A DNA stretch of 64,000 nucleotides from DATKWD01 sp963704815 (GTDB taxonomy: Bacteria > Actinomycetota > Acidimicrobiia > Acidimicrobiales > Salinilacustritrichaceae): assembly GCA_963704815.1 (NCBI GenBank), contig CAVPHU010000001.1:248001-312000 (forward strand). Direction: 5' to 3'. This document shows positions 35,734-45,198 of the stretch, in pieces. The notes beneath the pieces were generated by a model. The model was given only the letters and a program-made list of their open reading frames with translations. It was not told the DNA's origin and did not search any database. The translations under genes and the position numbers were made by a program. The stretch's first letter is position 1. Each line of letters starts with the position of its first letter.

Positions 35734-35985
35734 TCAAGGCGATTGAGCGACTTCGCCATCACGCAGTACCTGGTCGCCGACTGAGGCCTCAGCGATGCGA
35801 TGGTGGGCGATCTGGGGGCCGGCCACCCAACCGGCCAGCTGGGGGTCGCACTCGCGCAGGTCGCCCTCGATCCAGCGGCCGTCGGGGTGAAAGGTGCCCT
35901 GGCGATCGCCGTCGGTGACAACGACTGCGCCGTTGCCGTCTCGCTCGTAGAGCGCCTTGGTGAGGGGGTGGCGGATGCCCTTCAT
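35734..35985 (-). CDS. 83-residue protein coupled to Rieske oxygenase gene
   Basis: The protein reads M-K-G-I-R-H-P-L-T-K-A-L-Y-E-R-D, then V-V-V-T-D-G-D-R-Q-G-T-F and W-I-E-G-D-L-R. It is small and soluble, with a beta-rich N-terminal half. I do not know the family. Its ATG overlaps the stop of the Rieske gene (ATGA), so it is made with the oxygenase and may be an accessory factor. It ends the minus-strand operon SDR, Rieske, this gene. Confidence 0.6.
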   Translation of the reverse strand: MKGIRHPLTKALYERDGNGAVVVTDGDRQGTFHPDGRWIEGDLRECDPQLAGWVAGPQIAHHRIAEASVGDQVLRDGEVAQSP

Positions 35986-37328
35986 GGCTTGTCGCCCAGC
36001 CAGTGGTCGAGCTTGTCGTGGAGCCAGCGGATCTTCGACTCCTGGTAGTTGCCGAGGGTGACGCCTGGCTTGCGGGTGGTCTCGAGGCCCTGTTGGACGC
36101 GAGCCATGTTGAACAGGTCTTGGTTGAACACCTTGCCGAGCATGCCCGAGCTCGGGGGCGTCGATGAAGGTCTCCTCGTCGGTGAGGAAGTGCACCGGCG
36201 CGTTCGGGGGCTTCTCGCCGGCGTAGGGGGCCAGGAAGATGCACTCCATGATCGAGCTTCGGTGGTCGTCGCCATTGGGGCGGAACCGGTAGACGATCCG
36301 GTTGAACGCACCCCACGGGTGGAAGTTGGGGAACACCGTGTAGTCGATGCTGTCCATCAGCTCGGCGTCGGACATCTCCTCGGCCCGCTCGCCTGCCGCC
36401 GGTGCGCCAACGCTCACGGCTGGCCTCGGCACCGACGGCGCGCATCGACTCGTCGCTCGGACACCGGCATCGGTGAGGGCTCGTCGAGGCGGGTGTCGGT
36501 CATGGCCCGCATCATCTCGTCCTGGGTCGGCGTCCAGTCGAGCAGCGGGCTCGGCGTGCCGCCGGGGGTGATCACCCGGGCGAAGTTGTCCCAGATGTCG
36601 ACCTGACTGTTGGTGTCGCCCAGGTACGGCAGGATCTGCGGGTGGGTGGCGCCCACGTGGAACGCCTCGCAGAACGCCTCCTGCGCCACCTTCCAGTTGG
36701 CGTCGATCACCTTGGCCACGTGCGCCTGGGTGTAGCGATCGCCCAGGTCCCACACCTCGAACTGATCGACGATGTCGCCGAGGAACGCCTCGAGCGATTC
36801 GGCATCGGGATCGGGGTTGATCATCACGAACCCGGCCCACGTGCCCACCTTGCACTCGGGCAGCGAGAACGACTCGTCGTCGACGTGGTCGAAGTCCCAG
36901 CGGGCCGGGACATGCTTCAGCTGGCCGTCGAGCGCCCAGGCGAAGCCGTGGAAGGGGCAGCGGATCTCGCTGCACCGACCGTCGTGGTCCTTGAGCCGTC
37001 GGCCCCGATGGAGACAGGCGTTGGGGTAGGCCTTGATCTCGTCGGGTGCGGTGCGCATCACGACGTAGGAGTCACGCACGATCTCGTAGACGACGTGATC
37101 GCCGACCTCGGGGATGTCGTCGGCACGACAGGCGAACTGCCAGACACGTCGCCACAGCCGCTCGACCTCTTGCTCGTGCCACTCGCGGGAGATGTAGTGG
37201 GCGATGTCGATGTCGTCGCTGCCGAGGTACTTGGGCGACTCGAGCCGCAGCACCTCGGGCACCTTGTGGGTGTCGGTGTCGAGCAGTTGCTGGTAGGTGA
37301 TGCCCGGCGACCGCTCCTCGCCGCTCAC
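35982..37328 (-). pseudogene. Rieske-type ring-hydroxylating oxygenase alpha subunit, two frameshifts
   Basis: The protein of about 445 residues carries the Rieske [2Fe-2S] motif C-L-H-R-G-R-R-L and C-P-F-H-G-F (C-x-H...C-x2-H). The catalytic domain has E-A-F-C-E-A-F-H-V-G-A-T-H-P, whose histidines bind mononuclear iron. It starts GTG 37328 inside the SDR stop. The frame shifts near 36440 and again near 36150, after F-I-D-A-P-E-L; the residues continue G-M-L-G-K-V-F-N-Q-D-L-F to the stop at 35982. The substrate is probably a ring or carboxylated alicyclic compound, not determinable. Errors in the sequence are the likeliest cause of the breaks. Confidence 0.75.
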
Positions 37329-38119
37329 GTGTCGCTCGACGATCCATAGTCGACCACCCGATGGGTGCGGCCACCGGCCACGAGGATCAGCTGACCGGTC
37401 ACCCACGATGCGGCGTCGGACGCCAGGTAGACGACGGCGCCGGCGATGTCGTCGGGTGTGCCGGTCCGCCCGAGCGGGATGCTCGAGGTGATCTGCGCCA
37501 ACCGGTCGGCATCGTCGGTGAGGGTCTCACGGAACGCCTCGGTGATCACCGGCCCTGGCGCCACGCCGTTCACCCGGATGCGCGGCGCCAGCTCGAGCGC
37601 CAGCGTCTCGGTCAGGTTGTTCATCCCGGCCTTCGCCGCCGCATACGGGCCGGTCATCGGGGACCCTCGAGTCCCGGCACCGGACGAGATGTTGATGATG
37701 GTCCCGCCGTCGGTCATGTGGGCCGCCGCGGCCTTGCACCCCTGGAACGCCGAGGTGAGATTGAGTTCGAGCTGCGAACGGAACACGTCGTCGGGCGTGT
37801 CGACGAGCGTCCGGGTCGTCTTGTCGTCGGATCCGCCGACGTTGTTGACCCAGATGTCGAGCCGACCGAATTCGGCAACGGTTCGCTCGGCGATCTCGGC
37901 CGAGAAGTCACGGATGTCACCATCGACGATCAGCGCCCGTCGCCCACGCTCCCGCACACCGTCGGCGGTGGCTTCGAGGTCGTCGACCCGGCGGGCGTTG
38001 AGGGCCACATCGCAGCCGAAGTCGGCCAGTCCCCAGGCGATGGCCCGGCCGATTCCCTGGCCCGATCCGGTGACCACGGCCACCCGATCCTTCATCTCGA
38101 AGGATTCGCGCAGGCCCAT
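37325..38119 (-). CDS. Short-chain dehydrogenase/reductase
   Basis: The 264-residue classical SDR has V-T-G-S-G-Q-G-I-G near residue 17, N-N-V-G-G, I-N-I-S-S and the catalytic Y-A-A-A-K. It ends V-A-G-G-R-T-H-R-V. It heads an operon with the Rieske oxygenase (GTGA overlap). The first ATG (38119) is preferred because TAGTTT, the arm of the 24-bp operator, lies 7 nt before it, as expected of a leaderless gene; the alternative ATG at residue 9 would lack this spacing. It probably oxidises a product or substrate of the oxygenase. Confidence 0.88.
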   Translation of the reverse strand: MGLRESFEMKDRVAVVTGSGQGIGRAIAWGLADFGCDVALNARRVDDLEATADGVRERGRRALIVDGDIRDFSAEIAERTVAEFGRLDIWVNNVGGSDDKTTRTLVDTPDDVFRSQLELNLTSAFQGCKAAAAHMTDGGTIINISSGAGTRGSPMTGPYAAAKAGMNNLTETLALELAPRIRVNGVAPGPVITEAFRETLTDDADRLAQITSSIPLGRTGTPDDIAGAVVYLASDAASWVTGQLILVAGGRTHRVVDYGSSSDT

Positions 38120-38125
38120 TCGCGT

Positions 38126-38149
38126 GAAACTAACTCAGCGATTAGTTTC
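38126..38149. promoter_or_regulatory. 24-bp operator, copy 2 of 3 (perfect arms), dual divergent promoter
   Basis: Perfect 8-bp arms GAAACTAA and TTAGTTTC flank CTCAGCGA. Each arm contains TAGTTT reading outwards, and each is followed after 7-8 nt by a start codon (ATG 38119 and GTG 38157). One palindrome can thus cover both -10 boxes of two leaderless genes set only 37 bp apart. Confidence 0.75.
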
Positions 38150-38156
38150 ATTCAAC

Positions 38157-40307
38157 GTGGCCCAGACGCTGAAGACCTTCTGTCGGGTGTGCCACGCAGC
38201 GTGCCCGATGGACGTCGAGGTCGAGGACGGCACCAAGGTCGTCGGGGTCAGCGGCGACCGTGACGACCCACTCTTCGAGGGCTACACCTGCATCAAGGGA
38301 CGCCAACTCGCCGACCAGCACCACCACCCCGATCGGCTCCGTTCGTCGCTTCGCAAGACCGAGCACGGGTTCGATTCGGTGGCGTCGTCGGTCGCGCTCG
38401 ACGAGATCGCCGCCCGCATCGACGCCATCGTCGAAGCCCACGGGCCACGGGCGGTTGCCAGCTACACCGGCACCGGCGCCTTCCAGAACTCGACCTCGGC
38501 AGCGGTCACCGCTGCCTGGCACGCAGGCTTCGGATCGCCGTCGTTCTACACCTCGGTCACCATCGACCAGCCGGCCCACCGGGCCGCGGCCCTGCGCCTC
38601 GGGGCGTGGGAAGCGGGCTGGCACAACTTCACCGACGCCGACGTGTCGCTCGCCGTCGGCTACAACCCGCTCGTGTCGAGCTATGCCCCGGCCGGTGGGC
38701 TCCAGGGGACCAATCCGTTCGTGGCCCTTCGCCGGGCCAAGGACCGCGGGCTGAAGCTCATCGTCATCGACCCGCGGCGCACCGAACTGGCTCGAGCGGC
38801 CGACGTGCATCTCCAGGTCCAGCCCGGCGAAGACCCGACCCTGCTGGCCGGCATCATCCGCCACATCCTGGCCAACGACCTCGCTGACAAGGACTTCTGT
38901 CTCCGACACGTCGACCAGCTCGAGGAACTGACGGCCGCGGTCGAGCCGTTCAACCTCGACTACGTGGCCGAGCGGGCACGGGTCGACGCTGCCGATGTGG
39001 CTCGGGCCGCCGAGCTGTTCGCAGCCGGCCCTCGAGGGTCGGCCGGTACCGGGACGGGGCCGAACATGGCGCCGCACTCGATGCTCACCGAGCACCTGAC
39101 CCTCACGCTCAACGTGCTGTGCGGCCGGGTCAACCAGCCAGGCGACACCCTGGAGTACGGCAGCTTCCTCTCCCCCGGCGACACCCGGCGGGCTCAGGTC
39201 GTCGCCCCCGGCGACCCCGCACCGGGCACACCCCATCGGGTGCGCGGCCTGTCGGGCCAGGCGGGGGAGATGCTCACCAACAGCCTCGCCGACGAGATCC
39301 TCGAACCAGGTGAAGGTCAGGTCCGTGCGCTCATCGTGTCGGGTGGAAACCCGGTCGTTGCCTTCCCCGACCAGGCCAAGACCGAGGCGGCGATGGCTGC
39401 GCTCGACCTGCTCGTCGTCATCGACCCGCGCATGACACCCACGGCCGAGATGGCCGACTACGTCATCGCTCCGCGCCTCGAGCTCGAGCGGGCCGACGTG
39501 CCGCACATCATGGATCGCCGCCTCCCCGCGCCCTACAGCAACTACACCCCGGCGGTGCTCGACACCGACGACGACCTCCTCACCGAATGGGAGGTGTTCG
39601 CCGGCATCGCGGCCCGCAACGGGACCGAGATCGACCTGCCCGGCGGTCGGGTGCCCCACGCCGACGGTGCACTGGCCGAGGGACTCGACGACGACGCCAT
39701 CCTCGACCTCGTCTACGGCACGGCCCGGCTGCCCATGCCCGAGATGCGCAACCAGCGGGGCGTGATCCACGAAGACCGGCGGATCGAGGTCGTCGATGGT
39801 GATCCCGAGGCGAACGCCCGGTTCGCCGTCGCCCCGTCCGACATCGTCGCCGAGCTCGCCGAGGTACGAGACGAAGCCTCCGGAGCCGAGGTCCTGGGTG
39901 GGTTCGACGCCGATCAACTCCCGTTCCGACTGGTGAGCCGGCGGATGAAGCACGTCATCAACTCACTCGGCCGCGAGTTGCCCGGGCTGGCCAAGGTGGG
40001 CACGACCAACCCCGCCTACCTGCACCCGGACGACCTCGACGTGCTCGGCGTGACCGAGGGCGACGTCCTCGTGATCGAGTCGCTCCACGGCTCCATCACC
40101 GGCGTCGCCGCCGCCGACCCGACCGTGAAGCCCGGCGTGGTCTCGATGTCACATTCGTGGGGGCGGTCGTCGAAGGCCGACGACCTGCGGGGTCACGGCA
40201 TGCCCACCAACCGCCTGGTCGCCAACGACGACGGCTTCGATCCCATCACCGGCATGGCCGTGCAGAGCGCCATCCCGGTGCGCATCACCGCCGCGGACGG
40301 GGCGTGA
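38157..40307 (+). CDS. Molybdopterin-dependent oxidoreductase (DMSO reductase family)
   Basis: The 716-residue protein has an N-terminal [4Fe-4S] motif with Cys9, Cys12, Cys16 and Cys45, followed by I-K-G-R. The molybdopterin domain contains G-Y-N-P-L-V-S-S-Y-A-P, V-I-D-P-R-R-T-E-L and G-R-V-N-Q-P-G-D. The C-terminal MopB-binding domain has F-R-L-V-S-R-R-M-K-H and S-H-S-W-G. No Tat signal is seen, so it is cytoplasmic. The family includes formate dehydrogenases, arsenate and polysulfide reductases; which applies is unknown. It starts GTG, leaderless from the operator, and the zinc dehydrogenase follows 3 bp after its stop. Confidence 0.88.
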   Translation: MAQTLKTFCRVCHAACPMDVEVEDGTKVVGVSGDRDDPLFEGYTCIKGRQLADQHHHPDRLRSSLRKTEHGFDSVASSVALDEIAARIDAIVEAHGPRAVASYTGTGAFQNSTSAAVTAAWHAGFGSPSFYTSVTIDQPAHRAAALRLGAWEAGWHNFTDADVSLAVGYNPLVSSYAPAGGLQGTNPFVALRRAKDRGLKLIVIDPRRTELARAADVHLQVQPGEDPTLLAGIIRHILANDLADKDFCLRHVDQLEELTAAVEPFNLDYVAERARVDAADVARAAELFAAGPRGSAGTGTGPNMAPHSMLTEHLTLTLNVLCGRVNQPGDTLEYGSFLSPGDTRRAQVVAPGDPAPGTPHRVRGLSGQAGEMLTNSLADEILEPGEGQVRALIVSGGNPVVAFPDQAKTEAAMAALDLLVVIDPRMTPTAEMADYVIAPRLELERADVPHIMDRRLPAPYSNYTPAVLDTDDDLLTEWEVFAGIAARNGTEIDLPGGRVPHADGALAEGLDDDAILDLVYGTARLPMPEMRNQRGVIHEDRRIEVVDGDPEANARFAVAPSDIVAELAEVRDEASGAEVLGGFDADQLPFRLVSRRMKHVINSLGRELPGLAKVGTTNPAYLHPDDLDVLGVTEGDVLVIESLHGSITGVAAADPTVKPGVVSMSHSWGRSSKADDLRGHGMPTNRLVANDDGFDPITGMAVQSAIPVRITAADGA

Positions 40308-40310
40308 TCC

Positions 40311-41342
40311 GTGTACGCAGCGCTGATCACCGGAACGGGCTCGGTCGAGATCCGCGAGTTCGCGGAGCCGACCCCGACTGACGCGGGGGTCGTGGTCGAC
40401 ATCACGTTCTGCGGCGTCTGCGGCACCGACGTCCACGCCTACACCTCGGGCCGGACCTACACCCCCGCCATCTGCGGCCACGAGTGGACGGGCACGGTGT
40501 CGGCGGTCGGACGCTGGGTCTCACGCGTCGCCGAGGGTGACCGGGTCGTCGTCGGCGTGCCCGGGCCGTGCGGAACGTGCGAGTCCTGCCGTGCCGGCCA
40601 TCCCCGTCAATGCGTCACCGCGGCTGGGTTCGCCCGTGGCCGGGACGTCCAGGCGCCCCCGCACGGAGGCTTCGCACCGCGCATCGCGGTCCATGCCGAC
40701 CGAGTGATCGCCGCCCACCCCGACCTCGACGACGAGACGCTGGCTCAGGTCGAGCCGGTCACCGTGTCACTCCACGCCGTCCGCCAGAGCGGCCTGCGCG
40801 AGGGCGAGACCGCCGTCATCCTCGGTGTCGGCCCGGTCGGACTGACCACCATGCAATGTGCCCGAGCGGTCGGCGCCGGGCAGGTCATCGTCGTCGAACC
40901 CTCGGCGGCTCGCCGGGCGATGGCCGAGTCGCTCGGTGCGACGGTGGTCGCGAGCCCCGGGTCGGCGGGCGAGATGGTCGCCCAGCTGACCGCCGGCCAC
41001 GGCGCCGATGTGGTGTTCGAGTGTGTCGGCGGCCAGGACACGCTGCAGGCGGCGGTCGAGCTCACCCGGCGCGGCGGTTCGGTGTGCCTCGTCGGGCTCG
41101 CCGACGGGCCGTCGACCGTCGACACCGGAAGCTGGATGCGCAAGGAGATCAGCATCACCACCGCGCTCGCCTACGTGCACGACGAGTTCGTCGAGTCGAT
41201 GGACCTGCTGGCCGACGGTCGGGTGCGGGTGGATGGCATGCACACCGTCACCACCCGTCTCGAAGGGCTGGGCCCGATGCTCGACGACCTGGCCAGCGGC
41301 CACTCGGCCCAGACCAAGGTCCTGGTGAATCCCAACTGGTAG
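40311..41342 (+). CDS. Zinc-dependent alcohol/polyol dehydrogenase (MDR)
   Basis: The 343-residue enzyme has catalytic-zinc motifs C-G-V-C-G-T-D and G-H-E-W, structural-zinc cysteines in C-G-T-C-E-S-C-R-A-G-H-P-R-Q-C, and the nucleotide motif L-G-V-G-P-V-G. It is closest in layout to threonine or butanediol dehydrogenases. It begins GTG, three bases after the molybdopterin gene, and is probably part of the same transcript. It would oxidise a hydroxylated intermediate of the cluster's pathway with NAD(P). Confidence 0.88.
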   Translation: MYAALITGTGSVEIREFAEPTPTDAGVVVDITFCGVCGTDVHAYTSGRTYTPAICGHEWTGTVSAVGRWVSRVAEGDRVVVGVPGPCGTCESCRAGHPRQCVTAAGFARGRDVQAPPHGGFAPRIAVHADRVIAAHPDLDDETLAQVEPVTVSLHAVRQSGLREGETAVILGVGPVGLTTMQCARAVGAGQVIVVEPSAARRAMAESLGATVVASPGSAGEMVAQLTAGHGADVVFECVGGQDTLQAAVELTRRGGSVCLVGLADGPSTVDTGSWMRKEISITTALAYVHDEFVESMDLLADGRVRVDGMHTVTTRLEGLGPMLDDLASGHSAQTKVLVNPNW

Positions 41343-41356
41343 TCAAGAGAGGTTCC

Positions 41357-41815
41357 ATGCCCACCCGAGTCCCCATCGCCGAAGGCCTGTTCACCTGGCC
41401 GAGCGACGAGCCCCGACTGCTGGCCAGTCGGTGCACGGAATGCGACAACCACATGTTCCCGGTGCAGGACGGCTGCCCGCGGTGCAGCAGCGGCTCGACC
41501 GAGACCGTCGAACTGGGCCGCACGGGCACGCTGTGGACCTGGACCGTGCAGGGATACCCGCCCAAGGCGCCGCCCTACGCCGGCGACGCTGACCCGGCGA
41601 CCTTCGAGCCCTACGGCGTGGGCTACGTCGAGATCGACGGCAAGGTGCGGGTCGAGTCACGGCTCACCCTCAACGACCCCGACGACATGGAGATCGGCAT
41701 GGAGCTCGAACTGGTGCTCGACCCCATCTACGTCAACGACGACGGTGACGAGGTCGTCACGTTCGCCTTCGGGCCCCGTCAGCCGTCGGTCCCCCGTCAG
41801 GACGTGACGGCATGA
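41357..41815 (+). CDS. DUF35 zinc-ribbon/OB-fold acyl-CoA-binding protein
   Basis: The 152-residue protein has Cys26, Cys29, Cys40 and Cys43 (C-x2-C...C-x2-C) as the zinc ribbon, then an OB fold with G-T-L-W-T-W-T-V and G-Y-V-E-I-D-G-K-V-R-V-E-S-R-L. DUF35 proteins pair with thiolase-like partners; in steroid degradation such a pair acts as a retro-aldolase or thiolase complex. It overlaps the thiolase-like gene by ATGA, supporting a complex. A ribosome site (AGAGAGG) precedes the ATG. Confidence 0.88.
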   Translation: MPTRVPIAEGLFTWPSDEPRLLASRCTECDNHMFPVQDGCPRCSSGSTETVELGRTGTLWTWTVQGYPPKAPPYAGDADPATFEPYGVGYVEIDGKVRVESRLTLNDPDDMEIGMELELVLDPIYVNDDGDEVVTFAFGPRQPSVPRQDVTA

Positions 41816-42960
41816 GCGACGACGTCGCCATCGTCGGCATCGGGATGCACGAGTTCGGTCGCACCGACGGCGTCGAAGGAGTCGATCAGGGCGTCGTCGC
41901 CGTCCGTCGTGCCCTCGCCGACGCGGGCGTCCAGTGGCCCGACATCGAGTTCGCCTTCGGTGGCAGCCAAGCGGCCGGCGCGGCCGACACCATGGTGAGC
42001 AAGCTCGGCCTCACCGGTCTCCAGTTCATCAACGTGTCCAACGGCTGCGCCACCGGCGGCTCGGCGTTGTTCTCGGCCTACAACTCGATCAAGGCCGGTG
42101 TCTTCGACCTGGGCATGGCCATCGGGTTCGACAAGCACGAGCGCGGCGCCTTCCGCGTCGACCTCAAGGAGAACGGCCTCGAGGAGTGGTACGGCGAGTC
42201 GGGTCTGGCCCTCACCACCCAGTTCTTCGGCATGAAGCTCAACCGCTACATGCACGACCACGGCATCACCGAGCCGACGCTCGCCAAGGTTGGCGCCAAG
42301 GCGTTCCGGAACGGATCGCTCAACCCGATGGCCTGGCGCCGCAAGCCGTTGAGCGAGGAGGAGATACGCAACTCGGCGATGCTCTCGTACCCGCTCACGC
42401 AGTACATGTTCTGCTCCCCTGGCGAGGGTGGCGTGGCGCTGGTGCTGTGCCGGGCCGACAAGGCCAAGCAGTACACCGACACGCCGATCTACCTGAACGC
42501 GGCCGTGGTCCGATCGCGCAAGTTCGGGTCGTTCGAGGTGATGGCCCCCCACCTGTCCCCCGAGCGGGCCGACGGCCCCACGGTCGATGCCTCGAGGGCT
42601 GCGTTCGAGATGGCGGGCATCGGCCCTGACGACATCGACGTGGCCCAGTTGCAGGACACCGAGGTCGGCGCCGAGATCATGCACATGGCCGAAAATGGCT
42701 TCTGCGCCGACGGCGAGCAGGAGGAGATGATCGCCCGGGGCGACACCGAGATCGGCGGCCGGTTCCCGGTCAACACCGACGGCGGCTGCCTGGCCAACGG
42801 CGAGCCGGTCGGGGCATCGGGCCTGCGGCAGGTGTACGAGAACGTGCTCCAGCTCCGCGGCGACGCCGGCGAGCGGCAGGTGCCGAACGATCCGAAGGTG
42901 GCCTACACCCACGTCTACGGCTCACCCGGGATCTCGGGTGTGACCATCCTGAGCCGCTGA
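41812..42960 (+). CDS. Thiolase-like/lipid-transfer (Ltp2-like) protein
   Basis: The 382-residue thiolase-fold protein has N-G-C-A-T-G-G-S near residue 79, retaining a cysteine at the nucleophile region, and C-terminal G-C-L-A-N-G-E-P-V-G-A-S-G and Y-G-S-P-G. With the DUF35 partner it resembles the SCP2-thiolase/Ltp group that cleaves beta-ketoacyl-CoA or beta-hydroxyacyl-CoA side chains. A full set of thiolase catalytic His/Cys motifs is not obvious, so aldolase activity is as likely as thiolysis. The stop is 1 bp before the next gene. Confidence 0.82.
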   Translation: MSDDVAIVGIGMHEFGRTDGVEGVDQGVVAVRRALADAGVQWPDIEFAFGGSQAAGAADTMVSKLGLTGLQFINVSNGCATGGSALFSAYNSIKAGVFDLGMAIGFDKHERGAFRVDLKENGLEEWYGESGLALTTQFFGMKLNRYMHDHGITEPTLAKVGAKAFRNGSLNPMAWRRKPLSEEEIRNSAMLSYPLTQYMFCSPGEGGVALVLCRADKAKQYTDTPIYLNAAVVRSRKFGSFEVMAPHLSPERADGPTVDASRAAFEMAGIGPDDIDVAQLQDTEVGAEIMHMAENGFCADGEQEEMIARGDTEIGGRFPVNTDGGCLANGEPVGASGLRQVYENVLQLRGDAGERQVPNDPKVAYTHVYGSPGISGVTILSR

Positions 42961-42961
42961 C

Positions 42962-43666
42962 GTGGCGAAGGTCCGGTCGGTCGATCTCGGGAGCTCGTTC
43001 CTGCCTTCCCTCGAGGGCGTGTGCGAGGTGTTGCTCGTGCGCCACGGCGAGCAGGTCCTGACCAAGAACATGCCGCTGGCCGAGGCAGTCGACGCTCCCC
43101 TGTCCGATCTCGGGCGCCAGCAGGCCCAGGCGGTCGGCGAACGGTGTGCGGCCCTGGAGGTCGACGCCGTCTACAGCTCGACCATGCGCCGAGCAGCCGA
43201 GACGGCCGAAGCCATCGCAGGTCACCACGATCTTCCCGTGTCCCGGCTCGACACCCTGGTCGAGATCAACCTGTGGCGAGACCTACCGCAGGACCGCGGC
43301 ATCCTCGATTCGGTCGACGTCGACGAGGTGCGGCGCATCATGCGGGAGGGCAATCGCTCGCGCCGCTGGGACGCCTACCCGTACTCCGAGCCGCCTGCAG
43401 GCTTCCGATCGCGCGTGGTCGACACGATCGACCGCATCATGGCCGAGCACGTCGATCAGCGGGTCGTGGTCGGCTGCCACGGCGGCGTGATCAACGCCTA
43501 CCTCGCCCACGCAATGGAGTCGTCGCTCGACAACGTCTGCACGGTGCACCACACGTCGATCACAACGGTGCGCGGCATGGACGACCTGCGCCGGGTCGTG
43601 CAGGTCAACGACCACGACCACGTGCGCCCGTTCCAGACCGACCTCAACCCGGCCAACGCGTTGTAG
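42962..43666 (+). CDS. Histidine phosphatase family protein
   Basis: The 234-residue protein has the phosphohistidine motif L-L-V-R-H-G-E-Q near residue 25, T-M-R-R-A-A-E-T-A near 55 and V-V-G-C-H-G-G-V near 168 with the second catalytic histidine. The family removes phosphate from sugars, cofactors or proteins. Its place between thiolase-like and acyl-CoA ligase genes suggests a role on a phosphorylated cofactor or intermediate, but this is not supported further. The start is GTG. Confidence 0.85.
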   Translation: MAKVRSVDLGSSFLPSLEGVCEVLLVRHGEQVLTKNMPLAEAVDAPLSDLGRQQAQAVGERCAALEVDAVYSSTMRRAAETAEAIAGHHDLPVSRLDTLVEINLWRDLPQDRGILDSVDVDEVRRIMREGNRSRRWDAYPYSEPPAGFRSRVVDTIDRIMAEHVDQRVVVGCHGGVINAYLAHAMESSLDNVCTVHHTSITTVRGMDDLRRVVQVNDHDHVRPFQTDLNPANAL

Positions 43667-43670
43667 CCGA

Positions 43671-45198
43671 TTGCCCCGGTTCGCTGAACAGCTGGCCGTC
43701 GACCGGCCCGACGAGGCCGCCCTCATCGACGGCGACCGTCGGCTCGGGTGGGCCGAGATCGACCGCACGCTCAACCAGGTCGCCAACAACCTGATCGCGG
43801 CCGATCTCGGGCCGGCGAACCGGGTGGCGGTATTCGCCGAGAACGCGGCGGAGACCGCCCTGGCCCACCTCGGCGGGTTGCTCGGCGGCGCTTCCACGGT
43901 GCCGGTCAACTTCCACCTGACGGCTGGCGAGGCGGCGTACATCCTCGAGGACTCGGGGACCTCGCTGCTGTTCGTCGGGCCCGAGACGGCCGGGCGAGGA
44001 CTCGCAGCGGCACGGCAGGCGGGCGTCGAGACCGTCGTCGGCTGGGGCGAGGGGCTCGACGGCGGCGTCGCTTGGGACTCCTGGCTGGCCGCGGCGAGCG
44101 ACGAGCATCCGCCCGGCGACCTGACCCCGCAGCCCAACCTGCTCTACACGTCGGGCACGACCGGTCGGCCGAAGGGCACCGAGTTGCCGCCGACCATGTT
44201 CGCCGGCGGTGGCACCATCGACGAGCATCTCGAAGGACTCGAGGAGCGCCCGCTTCGCCGCCCACGGGCCGCATCTGGTCGTCGGGCCGATGTACCACAC
44301 CGGTCCGCTGTCGGGCATGCGCATCCTCGTGGCCGGGACGCCCTCGGTCATCCTGCGGAAATTCGATGCCGAGGCGACGCTGGCCGCCATCGAGCGGCAC
44401 CGCACGCGCAGCGCGGTCATGGTCCCGACCCATTTCGTCCGATTGCTGGCACTGCCCGAAGAGGTGCGCCGTCGCTACGACGTGTCCTCGATGGAGTTGG
44501 TCGTGCACACCGGTGCTGTGTGTCCGATCGAGGTCAAGCGGGCGATGATCGAGTGGTGGGGTCCGGTGTTCACCGAGGCCTACGGCGCCAGCGAGGTCGG
44601 GACGACGTGCTCGATCACGAGCGAGGAGTGGCTGGCCCACCCCGGCTCGGTCGGCCGACCGGTCGCACCATTCGAGGCCCTCGTGGTCGACGACGACGGC
44701 CAACCCCTGCCGCCCGACACCGAGGGCAGGCTCTACTTCCGCGACACGACCGGACGCGGCGTCGTCTACCACGGCGATCCCGAGAAGTCGGCGGCCGCTC
44801 ACCTCGAACCCGGGGTGTTCACCCTGGGCGAGATCGGCCTGATCGACGCGGACGGCTACGTGCACCTCACCGATCGCTTCTCCGACATGGTGGTCTCGGG
44901 TGGGGTCAACCTCTACCCCGCCGAAGCGGAGCAGGTGCTCGTCGAACACCCTGCGGTCGCCGACGTGGCCTGCATCGGCGTGCCCCACGCCGAGATGGGC
45001 GAGGAACTGCGGGCGCTGGTGGTCGTCGAAGCGGGCCGGGCCGCTGATGCAGACGAGCTGCTCGCCTTCTGTCGCGAGCGCCTCTCGACGTTCAAGTGCC
45101 CGAGATCGGTCGTGTTCGTCGACGACCTGGGCCGCAACACCATGGGCAAGGTCAACAAGCGGCGTCTTCGGGCTCCGTACTGGTCGTCACCGGGGTAG
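43671..45198 (+). pseudogene. AMP-binding acyl-CoA synthetase with one frameshift
   Basis: The protein of about 508 residues has the AMP-forming P-loop L-L-Y-T-S-G-T-T-G-R-P-K-G-T, then Y-G-A-S-E-V-G-T near 305, D-R-F-S-D-M-V-V-S-G-G-V-N near 405, and the catalytic lysine region N-T-M-G-K-V-N-K-R. It ligates CoA to a carboxylic acid. The frame changes near 44250, inside H-L-E-G-L-E-E-R-P, and continues R-F-A-A-H-G-P-H-L. The start is TTG 43671, 4 bp after the phosphatase stop. It ends the plus-strand cluster and overlaps the convergent cyclase-like gene by 47 bp. Confidence 0.78.

Noticed and set aside
38148..39953. 601-codon open frame on the minus strand opposite the molybdopterin gene
   Set aside because: It lies antisense to a well-conserved enzyme and has no recognisable domain; long antisense frames are common in high-GC DNA.
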